Shown: positions 13,140 to 25,043 of the stretch, one piece after another
How the letters are laid out: each line of letters opens with the position of its first letter
How positions within the stretch are numbered: position 1 is the first letter of the stretch
DNA from: Tetragonia tetragonoides
Lineage: Eukaryota > Streptophyta > Magnoliopsida > Caryophyllales > Aizoaceae
Length of the DNA stretch: 64,000 nt
NCBI GenBank assembly: GCA_038025085.1
Contig: CM076149.1
Span: forward strand, 42,931,001 to 42,995,000
Direction of reading: 5' to 3'
Made by a program: the position numbers and the translations under genes
The notes under the pieces: generated by a model
The model's database searches: none
Told to the model about the DNA's origin: nothing
Seen by the model: the letters and a program-made list of their open reading frames with translations, nothing else

Positions 13140-13310
13140 TAGTGTTAGGAGTTAGAACTGAACTGAATTCAACACTACTGAATTGGACACCACTGAATTG
13201 AATTTAACACAATTGAACTGAAGCATCACTTAGTTAAACTGAAAATCACTTAATTGACACATAAAATGAACGGAAAATCACTTAATTAACACCTGAATTG
13301 AACTGACAAT
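13140..13310. repeat. ACTGA/AATTGA-rich simple repeat
   Basis: The motifs gaactgaactgaatt, ctactgaattgga, ttgaactgaag and cacttaattgac recur with a 5-10 base beat. The base pattern resembles the inside of the Tourist MITE at 34227-34523, so it may be a decayed relative whose ends are lost. Confidence 0.4.
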
Positions 13311-13649
13311 ATATAAATTCTAAAGAACACACCTTTAATTTGTTAATCAGTAATTAAATTTGTGGAGGTTTGAGTAATAATTCAGGGGATTTAAATGGAA
13401 ATAAAACGATTTAAGTATAAAAATAGATATAGGGTTCCAGAAATAGCAGGTATGGTAGATATTGAAAGGCAAGTAGAAGAATGAGGTGGGGTTGTTTAAT
13501 TGTATATACAATACAAAGTGGTAGTAGGCAAATTGAGTTTTGGGTTGGAAAAAGAAAGAATATTAATTGGTGAAGGTGGTAGCAACAGCAAAGAAAGGGA
13601 GACATTGAAACAAATTAGGAAGGCATCTGTGTGACCGGCTCACCCGGTA

Positions 13650-13699
13650 TTGACTTTCGTTGCCCTATATCAGCACTCCCCTTCCTCCTCTTTCTATTG

Positions 13700-13744
<45 letters not shown>

Positions 13745-13774
13745 CCTTTTTAATTCATATAGTAAATCCTTTCA
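13650..13774 (+). promoter_or_regulatory. Proximal promoter and 5'UTR of the WRKY gene
   Basis: A W-box (TTGACT, 13650-13655) is followed by a weak TATA-like cctatatca near 13663. A CT dinucleotide run at about 13703-13741 then ends 33 bases before the start codon. CT/GA tracts in plant leaders are common. W-boxes are the binding sites of WRKY proteins, so self- or cross-regulation is plausible but not shown. Confidence 0.45.
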
Positions 13775-15136
13775 ATGGCGGTGGATCTAATGGGGTATAG
13801 ATCTGGAATGATGGAGGAAGAGGTTGCTATCAAAGAGGCAGCATCTGCTGGGATCAAGTCCATGGAGCACCTGGTGAGGGTACTATCATCGAAGAAGGAA
13901 GTTGAAGAGGTAACGGAGGCAACTGTGTCCAAGTTCAAGAAACTCATCTCTGTCCTCAACCGCACCGGACACGCTCGCTTCCGTCGCGCACCTTGCGATC
14001 AGCTTTCTCTCTCCTCAAATTCCAACAACTCTAATTCAAACTCAAATTCCTCCTCTTCTGGTTCTGGTTCTGGTTCTGGTTCACCTCCTTCAAATTCAAA
14101 ATTGCAGCCACAGGCACAAGTAGAAAAGCCAGTTGCTGTGAGGGCGGTGCGACAGCCTCTGACATTGGATTTCACAAAGCCTAACCCTCTTTTCCAACAC
14201 AAACAAGAGCAGCAGGAACAACTTCCCCCTTATATTTCTACTAATAATAATAAATTAGCTGGTGGTGGTGTTGGGATGGAATTGTCGTCGTTTAGCATAT
14301 CTTCGTCGGCAAACTCATCGTTTATGTCTTCCATCACGTGTGAGGGTAGCGTCTCAAATGGAAAGCCTTTGTTTAGTGCTCCAACAACTTCTTCCGGAAA
14401 GCCCCCTCTGTCTTCATCCTCTTCACACAAGAAGAGGTGCCATGAACATCATCACCACCACAATGATTCTGATCATCTCTCTGGGTCTACCACTGCTTCT
14501 GGTCTCTGTCACTGCTCCTCTAAGAGAAGGTATTAACATCCTATTCCTGTCCCTCTTTTAATTGGCTAGTTTGGTAATTTAATTGATGTTAACTAATAAT
14601 ATTGGAATTGGGGTTTTGTATAAATTAAACAGGAAATTACGGGTGAAAAAGACAGTAAGAATGGCGGCAATTAGCTCGAAGATAGCAGACATTCCAGCGG
14701 ATGAGTACTCATGGAGGAAATATGGACAAAAGCCAATAAAGGGATCTCCATATCCACGGTATGTCTATGTTTATTAAAATTCTTGTGTTATACTAAACTG
14801 ATTGTTATTGATCTCCATATCCGATCTGACCAAACATGTTAACAAACAAACAGAGGATACTACAAGTGCAGTACAGTAAGAGGATGCCCTGCGAGGAAAC
14901 ACGTGGAGAGGGCTTCTGATGATCCAGCCATGCTCATCGTCACATACGAAGGGGAGCACCTCCATGATAACATTAACATACCTGCGCCACCACCATTACC
15001 ATTACCATTACCATTACCATTATCATTGCCCAGCACCAATACTAATCATACTCAAACACCCCAGCCACAAATACCTGCTTGGTTGCTCCAGGTCCCACAT
15101 GCCCCACAGGTCCTACCTCAGGCCCAGTCAACATAG
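13775..15136 (+). CDS. WRKY transcription factor, group IId
   Basis: Exons 13775-14529, 14633-14758 and 14854-15136 join in frame to 387 codons plus stop. In order the protein has a short N-terminal helical region, then the group IId C-motif (calmodulin-binding) [20 protein letters not shown] at about residues 50-70. A Ser/Asn/Gly-rich linker is followed by a His/Asp stretch and a [13 protein letters not shown] basic plant zinc-cluster region. Next is the WRKY domain with the invariant WRKYGQK and a C-x5-C-x23-H-x-H zinc finger, and last a Pro/Leu tail from a cattac repeat. The second intron interrupts the WRKY domain at the Arg before GYYKC, the conserved R-type intron position of this group. 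Such proteins bind TTGAC[C/T] W-boxes in the nucleus and regulate defence and senescence under calcium/calmodulin input. Nothing is missing; the nearest Arabidopsis relatives are the WRKY7/11/15/17/21/39/74 set. Confidence 0.96.
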
Positions 15137-15868
15137 CGTGGAATATCAATCAGGAAAGGAATACCCCTCTTTTTGACTTTGTCACACAGACAACTCACTA
15201 GTGTACTGCTTGGGTTAGTTTAGACTAACTACTATAGTTGAGTTTTCTTTTTCCTTTTCTTTTTTGGTGAGTCACGAGGACTAAAGTGCTAAATGCCAAA
15301 CTAAGGGTCTTCTTATAATTGTAATTGTAATTGTAATTGTAATTGTAATTGTGTATTGGCAGACAGGCAACCAGTCATTGTCATATGGGGGTTGGGGTTT
15401 CACTTCCCACTTGTTTATTCCCTAGATTAGATTAGATTAGATTGGATTGGATTGGATTAGATAATAGTGATTAGATGGTGAGAAAGTGAGAATAGGAGTG
15501 AGGATGACGACAAAAGCAATACTTGGCTTGCATATCAATCAATATTCGCACATTTGACATTTTCCAAAGTATTTCCTCCCCTATGGCCTATACAATTAAG
15601 TTTAGTATTATGCGTTGAATTATTTTGTAGTGCAGTGCAGAGTGCAGTGCATTCTATCTTTTCCAGATTCCCAGAATCCCGTCCAATACGCCACTCTCAC
15701 CATTGGGATATCATATTCATAAATCAATGTGCGTGTTTGCATTTTATTTGTTGGTGGACCAAGACCAACAATACAGGACATTTGACAATTCATCATACAT
15801 TACCCACTGTCCACTACTAATCTATCATTCTCCTTTAAATAAATTAATTGTCTTAAATCTCAATGGGA

Positions 15869-15917
<49 letters not shown>

Positions 15918-15967
15918 TCCTAAAAGTCGATGTCAACTTCCGTAGTAGCAATTAGCAAAGCACACCA
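15137..15967. other. 3' flank of the WRKY gene with simple repeats
   Basis: The stretch holds the likely 3'UTR and then attgta repeats (about 15315-15350), attag/attgg repeats (about 15425-15460) and a long att microsatellite (about 15869-15918). No further gene is seen. The last five bases (cacca, 15963-15967) are the left target-site copy of the Copia element that follows. Confidence 0.6.
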
Positions 15968-16656
15968 TGTTGGAAATGAAGCCAAACAAGCTTCATGAAG
16001 CTTGGTATGCTTCAAAGAAAGTTCTTAAAAAAGCCTTGTTCACAAAACACAATTGTCCCACATAGGTAGAGAAAGGAAAGAGAAGAGACTTTATATATTG
16101 ATGTGGACTTTTAGTCTTTGAACTAAGAGTCAAGGGAAGACTCTTCCTCCACACACGCGCGCGCGCGCCGCCGCCGTCCGTCCGGTAGGGCGAGGGCTGG
16201 GTTGGGCTCTTTTTATTCTCGGCTCAATATTTTTCCGACCGTTTTGAGTCCGTTCAGCTTCAGATTCAGTAACCGTTATATCATTACTCTCGTAATAATA
16301 TCCCACGATCTCAGCTCTCTATTAACTTCTTGATTTCGGTTACTGATTCTAAGGCTCCTATATAATAACCGAAACCTCCAGCTTTGAGACACAGAACAAA
16401 ACAGATCCTCTCCTCTTCTCTTCTGTCATCTCTTTTCTCCTGTGCTCTTCTCTTTACTTGGCAGTTGTTCAGTTTACTCTCAAAGCCATTGCACCGTAGT
16501 ACACCGGAGCATTGGCTGCCGTGTATCCCTGGAGGTCGGTTGCCGGAATTTCCTTGTGTACGTGTGGGGGCAAATTCGACTTTAGGGCAGTGATTCATCA
16601 CGCCACGGCCATTGTTACAGATAAGTTGTTCCGTTTCATTAGCCTTGTTTCTAACA
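15968..16656 (+). repeat. 5' LTR of the young Copia element
   Basis: 689 bp, TG...CA ends. Two TATA-like boxes are present, tttatatattg near 16091 and the better tatataataa at 16359-16368. Between them is a cg/ccg simple-repeat tract that differs in length from the other LTR. The second box would place the transcript start near 16390. Confidence 0.93.
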
Positions 16657-16681
16657 TTCTAAAGTCGAATTTTTTTTTATC
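16657..16681 (+). promoter_or_regulatory. Atypical primer-site region, complementary to the element's own LTR
   Basis: Only 25 bases separate the 5' LTR from the gag start codon. They do not contain the TGGTATCAGAGC initiator-tRNA site seen in the other two Copia elements here. Instead ctaaagtcgaattt (16659-16672) is a perfect reverse complement of aaattcgactttag inside the LTR (16572-16585, again at 21954-21967). Position, two bases past the LTR, is where minus-strand priming should begin. Self-priming by base pairing within the transcript is known for Tf1 of fission yeast; here it is only an inference. Confidence 0.5.
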
Positions 16682-19600
16682 ATGGCTACTGACGGAATTA
16701 TTGGTAATGTTGATGTGAATGATTCTGTGCCTACTGTCACCCCTAATCATGCTGTTGTTATACCATCTACTTTAGTTCATAACGATACTGCTGTGCCTTA
16801 TGTGAGTACAAATATGATGACTGCTGGTACAACCCCTATGTTCCCAAATTTTTTCGTTCCTGATATGTCTAAGTTAGATCCGTTTGATGGGAAAAATTAT
16901 AATATGTGGTCGGATAAGATGGAATTTTTCTTGGGACAAATTGGTGTTGAGCATGCTTTAGTTGATGACAAGGCTCCTGTCAATTCCACTAGAGACTTTC
17001 AGAAGGATAATAGGACTTGTCGTGGTATGTTGTTGCATTACATGACCACATCCTTATACCAGATTTATAGTAAGTTGAAATTGGCTAAGGAAATTTGGGA
17101 TGCTCTTAAATTGAAGTATGGAACTGATGACTTTGGGAAAGGGAAATATGCTTGTAGTAGGTGGCTTAATTTTGAGTTAGTTGATAGTAAGCCTATGTTG
17201 GATCAAGTTCATGAGTATGAAAATTTGGTGACGGAAATTCTTGCTGAAGGGATGAAAATTTGTGAGGTTTTTCAAGCTAACTGTTTGCTTGATAAATTGC
17301 CGAAATCTTGGGAGAATTATGTTCATTCTATGAGGCACAAACAGAAAACTTTTACTCTCCAGGAGGTTGTATCTCACATCAAGATCGAGGAACAGAACCG
17401 AATCCAGGCTAAAGGAAAAACAACCGAACATTCCTCCTCTACTGCTAACCTTGTTGAACAAAAGAATTTTGCAGGTAGACATGACAAAAACAAGGGACCC
17501 AAAGGGAAAGGACCAAACCAACTACATGGTAAGATTCAGCCACAAAACTTCAAGAAGCTTTTCAAAGGCAACTGTTACAATTGTGGCAAGTATGGACATC
17601 CCGCTAAGGAGTGTAGAAGTGCTGCTGCCGTTGCTGTCAACAAACCCAAAGAGAACAAAGCCCAAGCTAACCTGACCGAGGATGTTATTGTTGCCATGGT
17701 GTCCGAGATTAACCTTGTTGGTAATACTGTTGAATGGATTTTGGACACCGGGGCAACAAGACATTGTTGTACCAACCGAGATATGTTCATGGAGTATGTC
17801 AATGGTGCTGAAGGAGAGTGTGTCTTCATGGGTAACTCTAGCACTACTTCTGTTGCTGGTAAAGGGAAGGTTCTTTTAAAGCTTACTTCTGGTAAAACTA
17901 TTGCTTTAACCAATGTTTTGCATGTCCCTGATATTCGCAGGAACTTAATTTCTGGCTCGTTGTTGAACAAAGCTGGGATTAAGTTAGCATTTGAATCTGA
18001 TAAACTAGTACTCACTAGAAATGGTGAATTTGCCGGGAAATGTTTTTGTAATAGGGGGTTGTTTGTGTTGGATGTTGTGACTGAGAATAAAACATCTACC
18101 TCTTCTGTTGTTTACATCGCTGAGTCTGTTTCATTATGGCATGCTAGACTAGGTCATGTGAATGTGGTATCCATTAAAAGGCTAAAACAATTTAGTCTTA
18201 TTCCTGCATTTAGCAATACTGATTTTACTAAATGTGAAGTATGCGTAGAAGCTAAACATCCCAAAAAACCCTACAATAAGAATGTGACTAGAACTTCTAC
18301 GTTACTAGAACTTGTGCATACTGACCTTGGTGATTTTCATAGCCATGTTAGTAGAGGTGGTAAAAAGTATTATATTACGTTTGTTGATGATTATTCAAGA
18401 TTTACCAAAGTGTATTTGCTGAGTTCTAAGGATGAGGCTGAGGATAAATTTCTCATCTATAAAGCCGAGGTAGAAAACCAACTAGATCGTAAAATAAAAA
18501 GGTTTAGGTCCGATAGAGGTGGAGAATATGATTCAACACCTCTAAAGGTGTTTTGTGAGGCTAATGTGATCATTCACGAAATTACAGCTCCTTATGCTCC
18601 TCAACAAAACGGCATTGCCGAGAGGAAAAATAGGACCCTCAAAGAAATGATGAATGCTATGCTCATTAGTTCGGGTATGCCTAATAACATGTGGGGGGAA
18701 GCTTTACTTTCTGCCTGCTTTGTACTTAATCGTGTTCCCCACAAGAAACTTGAGAAAACTCCATATGAGTTGTGGAAAGGTTTTGAACCTAACTTGAGTT
18801 ACTTGAAAGTGTGGGGGTGCCTTGCGAAAGTTGGGATTCCTTACTTTCAAAAAAGCAAGATTGGACCCAAAACTTTGGATGCTATATTTATTGGATATGC
18901 CAATAGTAGTGTTGCATATAGATTTGTTCTAAGAGATGGTTCTGGGTTTGGTGCTATTAAAGAGTCCCGTGATGCTGAATTTTTTGAGCATATCTTTCCA
19001 ATGAAAGTAAATGAACAACGGGTCTTACCTGCTGCTGCATCTTCATTACCTTCACATGTCAATGCTTCGTCTAGTATAGAAGTTCAAGAGCCTAGGAGGG
19101 GTAAACGAATTAGGACTGAGAAAAGTTTTGGCCCTGATTATGTTACTGCTTTCTTAGCTGAAATTGATGTGCTAGATGAAACTTTTGTGCATGCGTATAT
19201 TATTGAAGATGACCCCAGGAATTATGGAGAGGCTATGAGGTCAGTTGACTCTAGTTTTTGGCAAGAGGCCATAAACAGCGAGTTAGAATCCATTATGAGT
19301 AACAATACTTGGATTTTATCTGACCTTCCTCGGGGTTGTAAGGCACTTGGTAGTAAATGGGTGTTCCGAAAGAAATACCGAACTGATGAGACAATAGACA
19401 AATATAAGGCTAGACTTGTGATTCAAGGAAATTTTCAAAAGCAAGGACTTGATTATTTTGATACGTATTCTCCTGTTACTAAAGTTGCTACTATTAGAGT
19501 TTTAATAGCACTTGCATCCATTCATCATCTTGTTGTGCATCAAATGGATGTTAAAACTGCATTTTTGAATGGTGATCTTAATGAGGAGATATACATGAGA

Positions 19601-20761
19601 CAGCCCGAAGGTTGCGCAGTTCCTGGACAAGAACATAAGGTATGCAAACTTGTTAAGTCCTTGTACGAACTTAAACAAGCACCCAAACAATGGTATGACA
19701 AATTTCATAGTACTATAATTTCTGATGGTTTCAAGGTGAATGATTCTGATGCTTGTGTTTATTCTAAATATGATGAGCATGGTTGCGTTATGATATGTCT
19801 GTATGTTGATGACATGCTCATTTTTGGTACAAGTATTGATGTGGTAAACACAACAAAATCCTTTTTGAAATCATGCTTTGATATGAAAGACATAGGTGAA
19901 GCTGATGTAATTCTTGGCATTAAAATTACTAGAACTTCTGTGGGTTTAAGTTTGGATCAATCTCATTATGTTGAGAAAATTTTAAAGAAGTTTAAACAAT
20001 TTGATTCCACTCCTGTCAAAACCCCATATGATTCTAGTATTCATTTGAAAAGGAATAAGGGTGACAGTGTATCACAAGAAGAGTATGCTAAGATAATTGG
20101 AAGTGTTATGTTTTTAATGAACTATACTAGACCAGATATAGCATATGCTGTGAGCAGGTTGAGTAGATATACTCATAATCCCAATCATGAACATTGGAAT
20201 GCCTTGATTAGATTGTTGAGGTATTTGAAAGGTACTATGAATTGGGGTTTGCACTACAAGAATTTTCCATGTGTTTTGGAGGGGTATTGCGATGCTAACT
20301 GGGTATCTGATAATGATGAAATACATTCTACCAGTGGCTATGTTTTTACTCTTGCTAGTGCTGCTATTTCTTGGAGATCCTCCAAACAAACTTGTATTGC
20401 TAAATCTACAATGGAATCTGAGTTTATTGCTTTGGAGATGGCAGGCCATGAAGCTGAATGGCTAAGAAGCCTACTTGCCGATATTCCATTGTGGGGGAGA
20501 CCGACTCCATCCGTTTCCATGCACTGTGATTGTCAAGCGGCCATAAGTGTAGCCCGCAACCATTCTTACAACGGAAAGAGAAGGCATATACGACTTCAGC
20601 ATGAAATTGTTAAGAATCTGATCAGAGATAATGTGATATCACTTGAGTATGTAAAGTCAGAGAGGAATCTTGCAGATCCTCTCACCAAAGGCCTTTGTAG
20701 AAAGATAGTGCTTGAGTCAGCACTAGGAATGGGGCTTCAGCCCAATGGGAGTGAATTGTGA
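16682..20761 (+). CDS. Copia gag-pol polyprotein, intact
   Basis: The frame is 1359 codons without interruption. Domains in order: capsid-type gag (about residues 60-250, opening [13 protein letters not shown]); CCHC zinc knuckle [14 protein letters not shown] near 298; aspartic protease with WILDTGA near 352; GAG-pre-integrase LWHARLGH near 485; integrase core with His-Thr-Asp near 545, the second Asp in DRGGEY near 610 and the QNGIAERKN segment near 641; reverse transcriptase from KWVF near 892 with the YVDDM active site near 1040; RNase H from GYCDANW near 1200. All catalytic signatures I can check are present. The start codon is the first ATG after the LTR. The protein makes virus-like particles, copies the RNA and integrates the cDNA. 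Confidence 0.96.
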   Translation: MATDGIIGNVDVNDSVPTVTPNHAVVIPSTLVHNDTAVPYVSTNMMTAGTTPMFPNFFVPDMSKLDPFDGKNYNMWSDKMEFFLGQIGVEHALVDDKAPVNSTRDFQKDNRTCRGMLLHYMTTSLYQIYSKLKLAKEIWDALKLKYGTDDFGKGKYACSRWLNFELVDSKPMLDQVHEYENLVTEILAEGMKICEVFQANCLLDKLPKSWENYVHSMRHKQKTFTLQEVVSHIKIEEQNRIQAKGKTTEHSSSTANLVEQKNFAGRHDKNKGPKGKGPNQLHGKIQPQNFKKLFKGNCYNCGKYGHPAKECRSAAAVAVNKPKENKAQANLTEDVIVAMVSEINLVGNTVEWILDTGATRHCCTNRDMFMEYVNGAEGECVFMGNSSTTSVAGKGKVLLKLTSGKTIALTNVLHVPDIRRNLISGSLLNKAGIKLAFESDKLVLTRNGEFAGKCFCNRGLFVLDVVTENKTSTSSVVYIAESVSLWHARLGHVNVVSIKRLKQFSLIPAFSNTDFTKCEVCVEAKHPKKPYNKNVTRTSTLLELVHTDLGDFHSHVSRGGKKYYITFVDDYSRFTKVYLLSSKDEAEDKFLIYKAEVENQLDRKIKRFRSDRGGEYDSTPLKVFCEANVIIHEITAPYAPQQNGIAERKNRTLKEMMNAMLISSGMPNNMWGEALLSACFVLNRVPHKKLEKTPYELWKGFEPNLSYLKVWGCLAKVGIPYFQKSKIGPKTLDAIFIGYANSSVAYRFVLRDGSGFGAIKESRDAEFFEHIFPMKVNEQRVLPAAASSLPSHVNASSSIEVQEPRRGKRIRTEKSFGPDYVTAFLAEIDVLDETFVHAYIIEDDPRNYGEAMRSVDSSFWQEAINSELESIMSNNTWILSDLPRGCKALGSKWVFRKKYRTDETIDKYKARLVIQGNFQKQGLDYFDTYSPVTKVATIRVLIALASIHHLVVHQMDVKTAFLNGDLNEEIYMRQPEGCAVPGQEHKVCKLVKSLYELKQAPKQWYDKFHSTIISDGFKVNDSDACVYSKYDEHGCVMICLYVDDMLIFGTSIDVVNTTKSFLKSCFDMKDIGEADVILGIKITRTSVGLSLDQSHYVEKILKKFKQFDSTPVKTPYDSSIHLKRNKGDSVSQEEYAKIIGSVMFLMNYTRPDIAYAVSRLSRYTHNPNHEHWNALIRLLRYLKGTMNWGLHYKNFPCVLEGYCDANWVSDNDEIHSTSGYVFTLASAAISWRSSKQTCIAKSTMESEFIALEMAGHEAEWLRSLLADIPLWGRPTPSVSMHCDCQAAISVARNHSYNGKRRHIRLQHEIVKNLIRDNVISLEYVKSERNLADPLTKGLCRKIVLESALGMGLQPNGSEL

Positions 20762-21319
20762 TGGATACCCAACCTGCAACATATCCAGGTTCAATGAGGT
20801 CAAACGAAATCTCAAAACAACTCCAGTCCTGTACTACAAACTCCATTCCTTTATAACAATGATGTAGTATTTTTCCGTATACTGTCATGTGTGTGAGGTT
20901 GAGCAATTTTAGCTCTTAATGAGTTCATAGCCTTGTAAGGTGGTGTGAGACAGTACACACTTGATGAACTCACCTATGTGAATGTGGGGAAACTGCCCGT
21001 CCCCTATGAGAGCATTTGGGCTAATGACTCTCTAGAGCGTTCACAGAAATATCCAGGCACGTAAGGGGCTAACGTATATATGTTTTCGCGAGAGTAAATC
21101 TGATTTTGAGGTCAAACTAGTGCGCAGTTTGTACTGAACAAATACCGTGAAAGGTTCAAGGAATTTTTTCCACCTACATGGTTGTTGGGCAAACTTGTAA
21201 GCACAAGATACTAATTCAAGTCCACAAGACATTAGTATCGTAACGTGCGACCTCCTACTGCCATGAAACGTTTTCTACCATTCTTTTTCTACCATTCTTT
21301 CTTGAATCATGTGGGGGAT

Positions 21320-22038
21320 TGTTGGAAATGAAGCCAAACAAGCTTCATGAAGCTTGGTATGCTTCAAAGAAAGTCCTTAAAAAAGCCTTGTTCACAAAAC
21401 ACAATTGTCCCACATAGGTAGAGAAAGGAAAGAGAAGAGACTTTATATATTGATGTGGACTTTTAGTCTTTGAACTAAGAGTCAAGGGAAGACTCTTCCT
21501 CCACACACGTGCGCGCGCGCGCGCGCCGCCGCTGCCGTCCGTCCGGTCGGTCGGGCCGGGCTCGGGCGAGGGTGTGGGTTGGGTTGGGCTCTTTTTATTC
21601 TCGGCTCGATATTTTTCCGACCGTTTTGAGTCCGTTCAGCTTCAGATTCAGTAACCGTTATATCATTACTCTCGTAATAATATCCCACGATCTCAGCTCT
21701 CTATTAACTTCTTAATTTCGGTTACTGATTCTAAGGCTCCTATATAATAACCGAAACCTCCAGCTTTGAGACACAGAACAAAACAGATCCTCTCCTCTTC
21801 TCTTCTGTCATCTCTTTTCTCCTGTGCTCTTCTCTTTACTTGGCAGTTGTTCAGTTTACTCTCAAAGCCATTGCACCGTAGTACACCGGAGCATTGGCTG
21901 CCGTGTATCCCTGGAGGTCGGTTGCCGGAATACCCTTGTGTACGTGTGGGGGCAAATTCGACTTTAGGGCAGTGATTCATCACGCCACGGCCATTGTTAC
22001 AGATAAGTTGTGCCGTTTCATTAGCCTTGTTTCTAACA
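21320..22038 (+). repeat. 3' LTR of the young Copia element
   Basis: 719 bp, same ends as the 5' copy. The 30-bp length difference lies in the gcgcgc/ccggtcggtcggg tract, consistent with replication slippage since insertion. The polypurine tract ends one base before it. Confidence 0.93.
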
Positions 22039-22139
22039 CACCACGCCTCTCCACTTTCTTTAGCTATTACTCCTTCCGTTCCACAATATATCTCGTTTTA
22101 GAAAATTTTAGGCACTTTGGAGTTCTACTCACCTCTTGA

Positions 22140-25043
22140 GGGGAGTAAGGAAAATTGATATCCCAAGCCTTTATCCACCACCCCAACCTCAATAAAATCA
22201 GTTCAAAAGTTTCCTCAGAGTTACAAATCTTACTCTCAAACAACCTTGCATTCCTCTCCTTCCAAATTGACCAAGCCAAGACAAAAATGAAGGTAATATA
22301 AACTTTTCTAAAATGCTTACCCACTGTCATTGAGCACCACTGGGTGAAGAAATCCATCATGCTAGTAGGTGCACACCATTGTATTTCCCACAACGTAAGC
22401 CACTTGCACCATAATTCTCTTGCAAAGTTACAATGAATCAGAATATGGTAGCAACTTTCCACATCTGAGTCACACAAAACACAGTCAAGATCAGTAATAC
22501 AGTCAAAACCCATCCCTGCTAGCCTATCTTTTGTCTTCAGTCGAGCCAAGCACGCAAGCCACAAAAATAATTCAGCTTTTGAAGGAGCTAATCCTTGCCA
22601 TACTCCCTTGACCGCCTCACAAACTGTTGTACCTGCTTCTCTTTTAATGATTTCATGCCTTAAAGAACTAACAGAGAATGATAGACTGTTATTAAGCTTT
22701 CACCCAATTGCGCCATTTTCTCCTGGGTCTAATTGAACAGCAAGAAGGATATGCAAAAGTGACTCTTTGAGTTGTTCTTCCCATACAAAAAGCTTACGTC
22801 TCCATGTAAAGCTCCATCTCCACATCAAACCATCCCAAACACCCATGTCTCCTACCCTTGCATTCGATTCTACTGAAAGCGTAAACAATCTTGGGAATTT
22901 TTCGGCTAGCGCTTGATCCCCAAGCCACACATCATGCCAGAAACGAGCAGTTAAACCATTTTCCATTTTTATAACTAAATTCTCCTTAAATATTTCCACC
23001 ACCACACTATTCTTTTTTACACACGTAACAATTTCCTTCCACACCCCCTCCCTTTCTAGGAATAGACAAGTTTTCAATGGAAACAATTTCATTCAGATTG
23101 TACTTCTCCTCTATTAAACTTCTCCATATACCTGTATCTTTAGAAATAAGTCTCCAAATCCACTTCCCTAACAACACATAGTTCATCCCTCTCACGTCAC
23201 CTATGCCTAACCCTCCCAGTTCTTTTGGTTTTTTAACTGTATCCCAATTCACAAGACAAGCAGGTTTCCGCCCTTCAATATTCCCAGCCCAGAAAAAACT
23301 CCTTTGATTTTTTGTGATACACTCAGCCACTATCACAGGTACTCGAAACAACGACATATAGTACAGAGGTAAATTGGCCAAGCACGATTTAATCAATGTC
23401 AACCGACCCCCTGCGGACAACAACTTCCCTTTCCAAGAAGCAAGCCTTTCCTCCATTTTTTCTATAATTAGCCTCCAAAAATCAAAACTTCGAGGATTTG
23501 CGCCCCAAGGCAAACCAAGGTAATTTACAGGAAGCTTTCCGGTTTGACAATGCAAAGCAGCAGCAGTGTTTGCAACCCATTCATCCGCCAAATTTATACC
23601 AATCAACGAACACTTTTGAAAATTAATCTTCAATCGAGAGGCAAGGTTAAAAGAAAATAACACCATCTTGATCACATCCAAGTATCTCCTCTCTCCTGGA
23701 CAAAATACTATTGTATCATCTGCAAACTGTAGGTGGGAAAAAATCACACATCCCTCGGAAACACAAACGCCTTTGAGCTCGCCTAAGTGAATTGCTTTTT
23801 TAAGCAAACAATTTAACACCTCTTCCACAAGATTGAATAAGAACGGAGACAGAGGATCCCCTTGATGGAGTCCTCTCTCAAGCTTGAAGGGGGGAGGGGG
23901 GTTGGTGATCTATTAACCAAGATCGATGCTGACGCCGACTTTAAGCACCAAGAAATCCAAGTACGCCATTGTTGAGGGAAGTTCATATTTTGCAAAGCCC
24001 ACTCAATGAATGACCATGAGACGGAGTCATACGCCTTATGAAAATCCAGCTTCAATATACACATTTTCTCTTTCTTTCTCACAGCTGAGTCAATTAATTC
24101 ATTTGCGATGAGAACGCTATCAAGAATTTGCCTTCCTTCAATAAACGCAGACTGCGTCTCTCCAACAATATTGTTCATCACTCGTCTCAACCTATTAGCA
24201 AGTATCTTGGCCAAAATCTTGTAAAGAGCGCCAATCATGCTAATTGACGATAGTCCTTCAACTCAAGAGGTGATTCAGTCTTTGGGATCAAACTAATAAA
24301 TGCTACATTGATGTTATTCTTAAATCTGCCAGTCTCCCAGAATGATTCAACAAAGTCGATCATCTCCTTCTTAATAAGTTCCCAAGCGCCCTTAATAAAG
24401 TTAAAGTTGAAGCCATCTGGTCCCGGGGCTTTTGATCCTTCACATTGCCACACTGCTTCCTTTATCTCATATTCGCTGAATCTATCAATCAACATGAATC
24501 CCTGCTCTTCTGTAATACTCCTCATGCCAATGTCCTCGAAAACCGGAAGAATTTTGTATCTCTCCTTGATGATCTCCTTATAGTATTCAACAGTAGCATT
24601 TCATATTTCAGTAGGCCTAGTTAACAGTCTATCTCCCACACTAAGCTTGGTCATTTCATTTCTACGTCTGCTACCAGATGCCAAAGCATGGAAATATTTT
24701 GTATTTTTGTCCCCAGCTTTCAGCCACTTGCATCGAGACATTTGAGCCCAATATGATTCTTGACGCCTGTAACACTTCCATAATTCTGAAAAATCTTGTT
24801 TCCTCTGCGACAATTCCTCCTCACTAAGCAGTCTGCTCGTAGCTAATATATCCCAATCTTCTCCTTTTTTCTCAAGTTCCTCAATTCGCTGATTCAAATC
24901 CCCAAATTCAATTTTATTCCATTCTTTCATTTTTTTCCTTCAACTTCTTGAGTTTCTCAGTAACATGAATTGGTCTACCCTGTTCATTAGTCAACTCTTT
25001 ATTCCATTCTTTCTCCACCATATCCATGAAGCTTGGGTGTTCC
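22140..25043 (-). pseudogene. LINE reverse transcriptase (ORF2), broken
   Basis: Minus-strand fragments carry, in order, the linker before the polymerase, the reverse transcriptase (KAPGPDGFN at about 24430; AFIEGRQILDSVLIANELID; KLDFHKAYDSV; the FADD active site at about 23720), the thumb, and the C-terminal zinc-binding RVT domain ending near 22140. At least three frame changes (near 24240, 23850 and 22700-23050) and several stops break the frame. The endonuclease half that should precede it is missing. Such proteins nick the target and copy their own mRNA; this copy cannot be autonomous. Confidence 0.92.

Larger units (their letters stand above)
15968..22038 (+). mobile_element. Intact young LTR retrotransposon, Ty1/Copia
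   Basis: The element is bounded by TGTTGG...CTAACA LTRs (15968-16656 and 21320-22038) and flanked by a perfect 5-bp target duplication CACCA (15963-15967 and 22039-22043). One unbroken gag-pol frame lies between them in the Copia order (integrase before reverse transcriptase). A polypurine tract gtggggga (21311-21318) abuts the 3' LTR. By eye the LTRs differ at six substitutions outside a GC-repeat tract that varies in length, about 1 per cent, so insertion is recent. The region after the 5' LTR does not start with TGG as a tRNA primer site would (see the separate entry). Confidence 0.97.

Noticed and set aside
15315..15350. attgta repeats considered as interstitial telomere DNA
   Set aside because: The unit does not match the plant telomere repeat TTTAGGG; it is a simple microsatellite.
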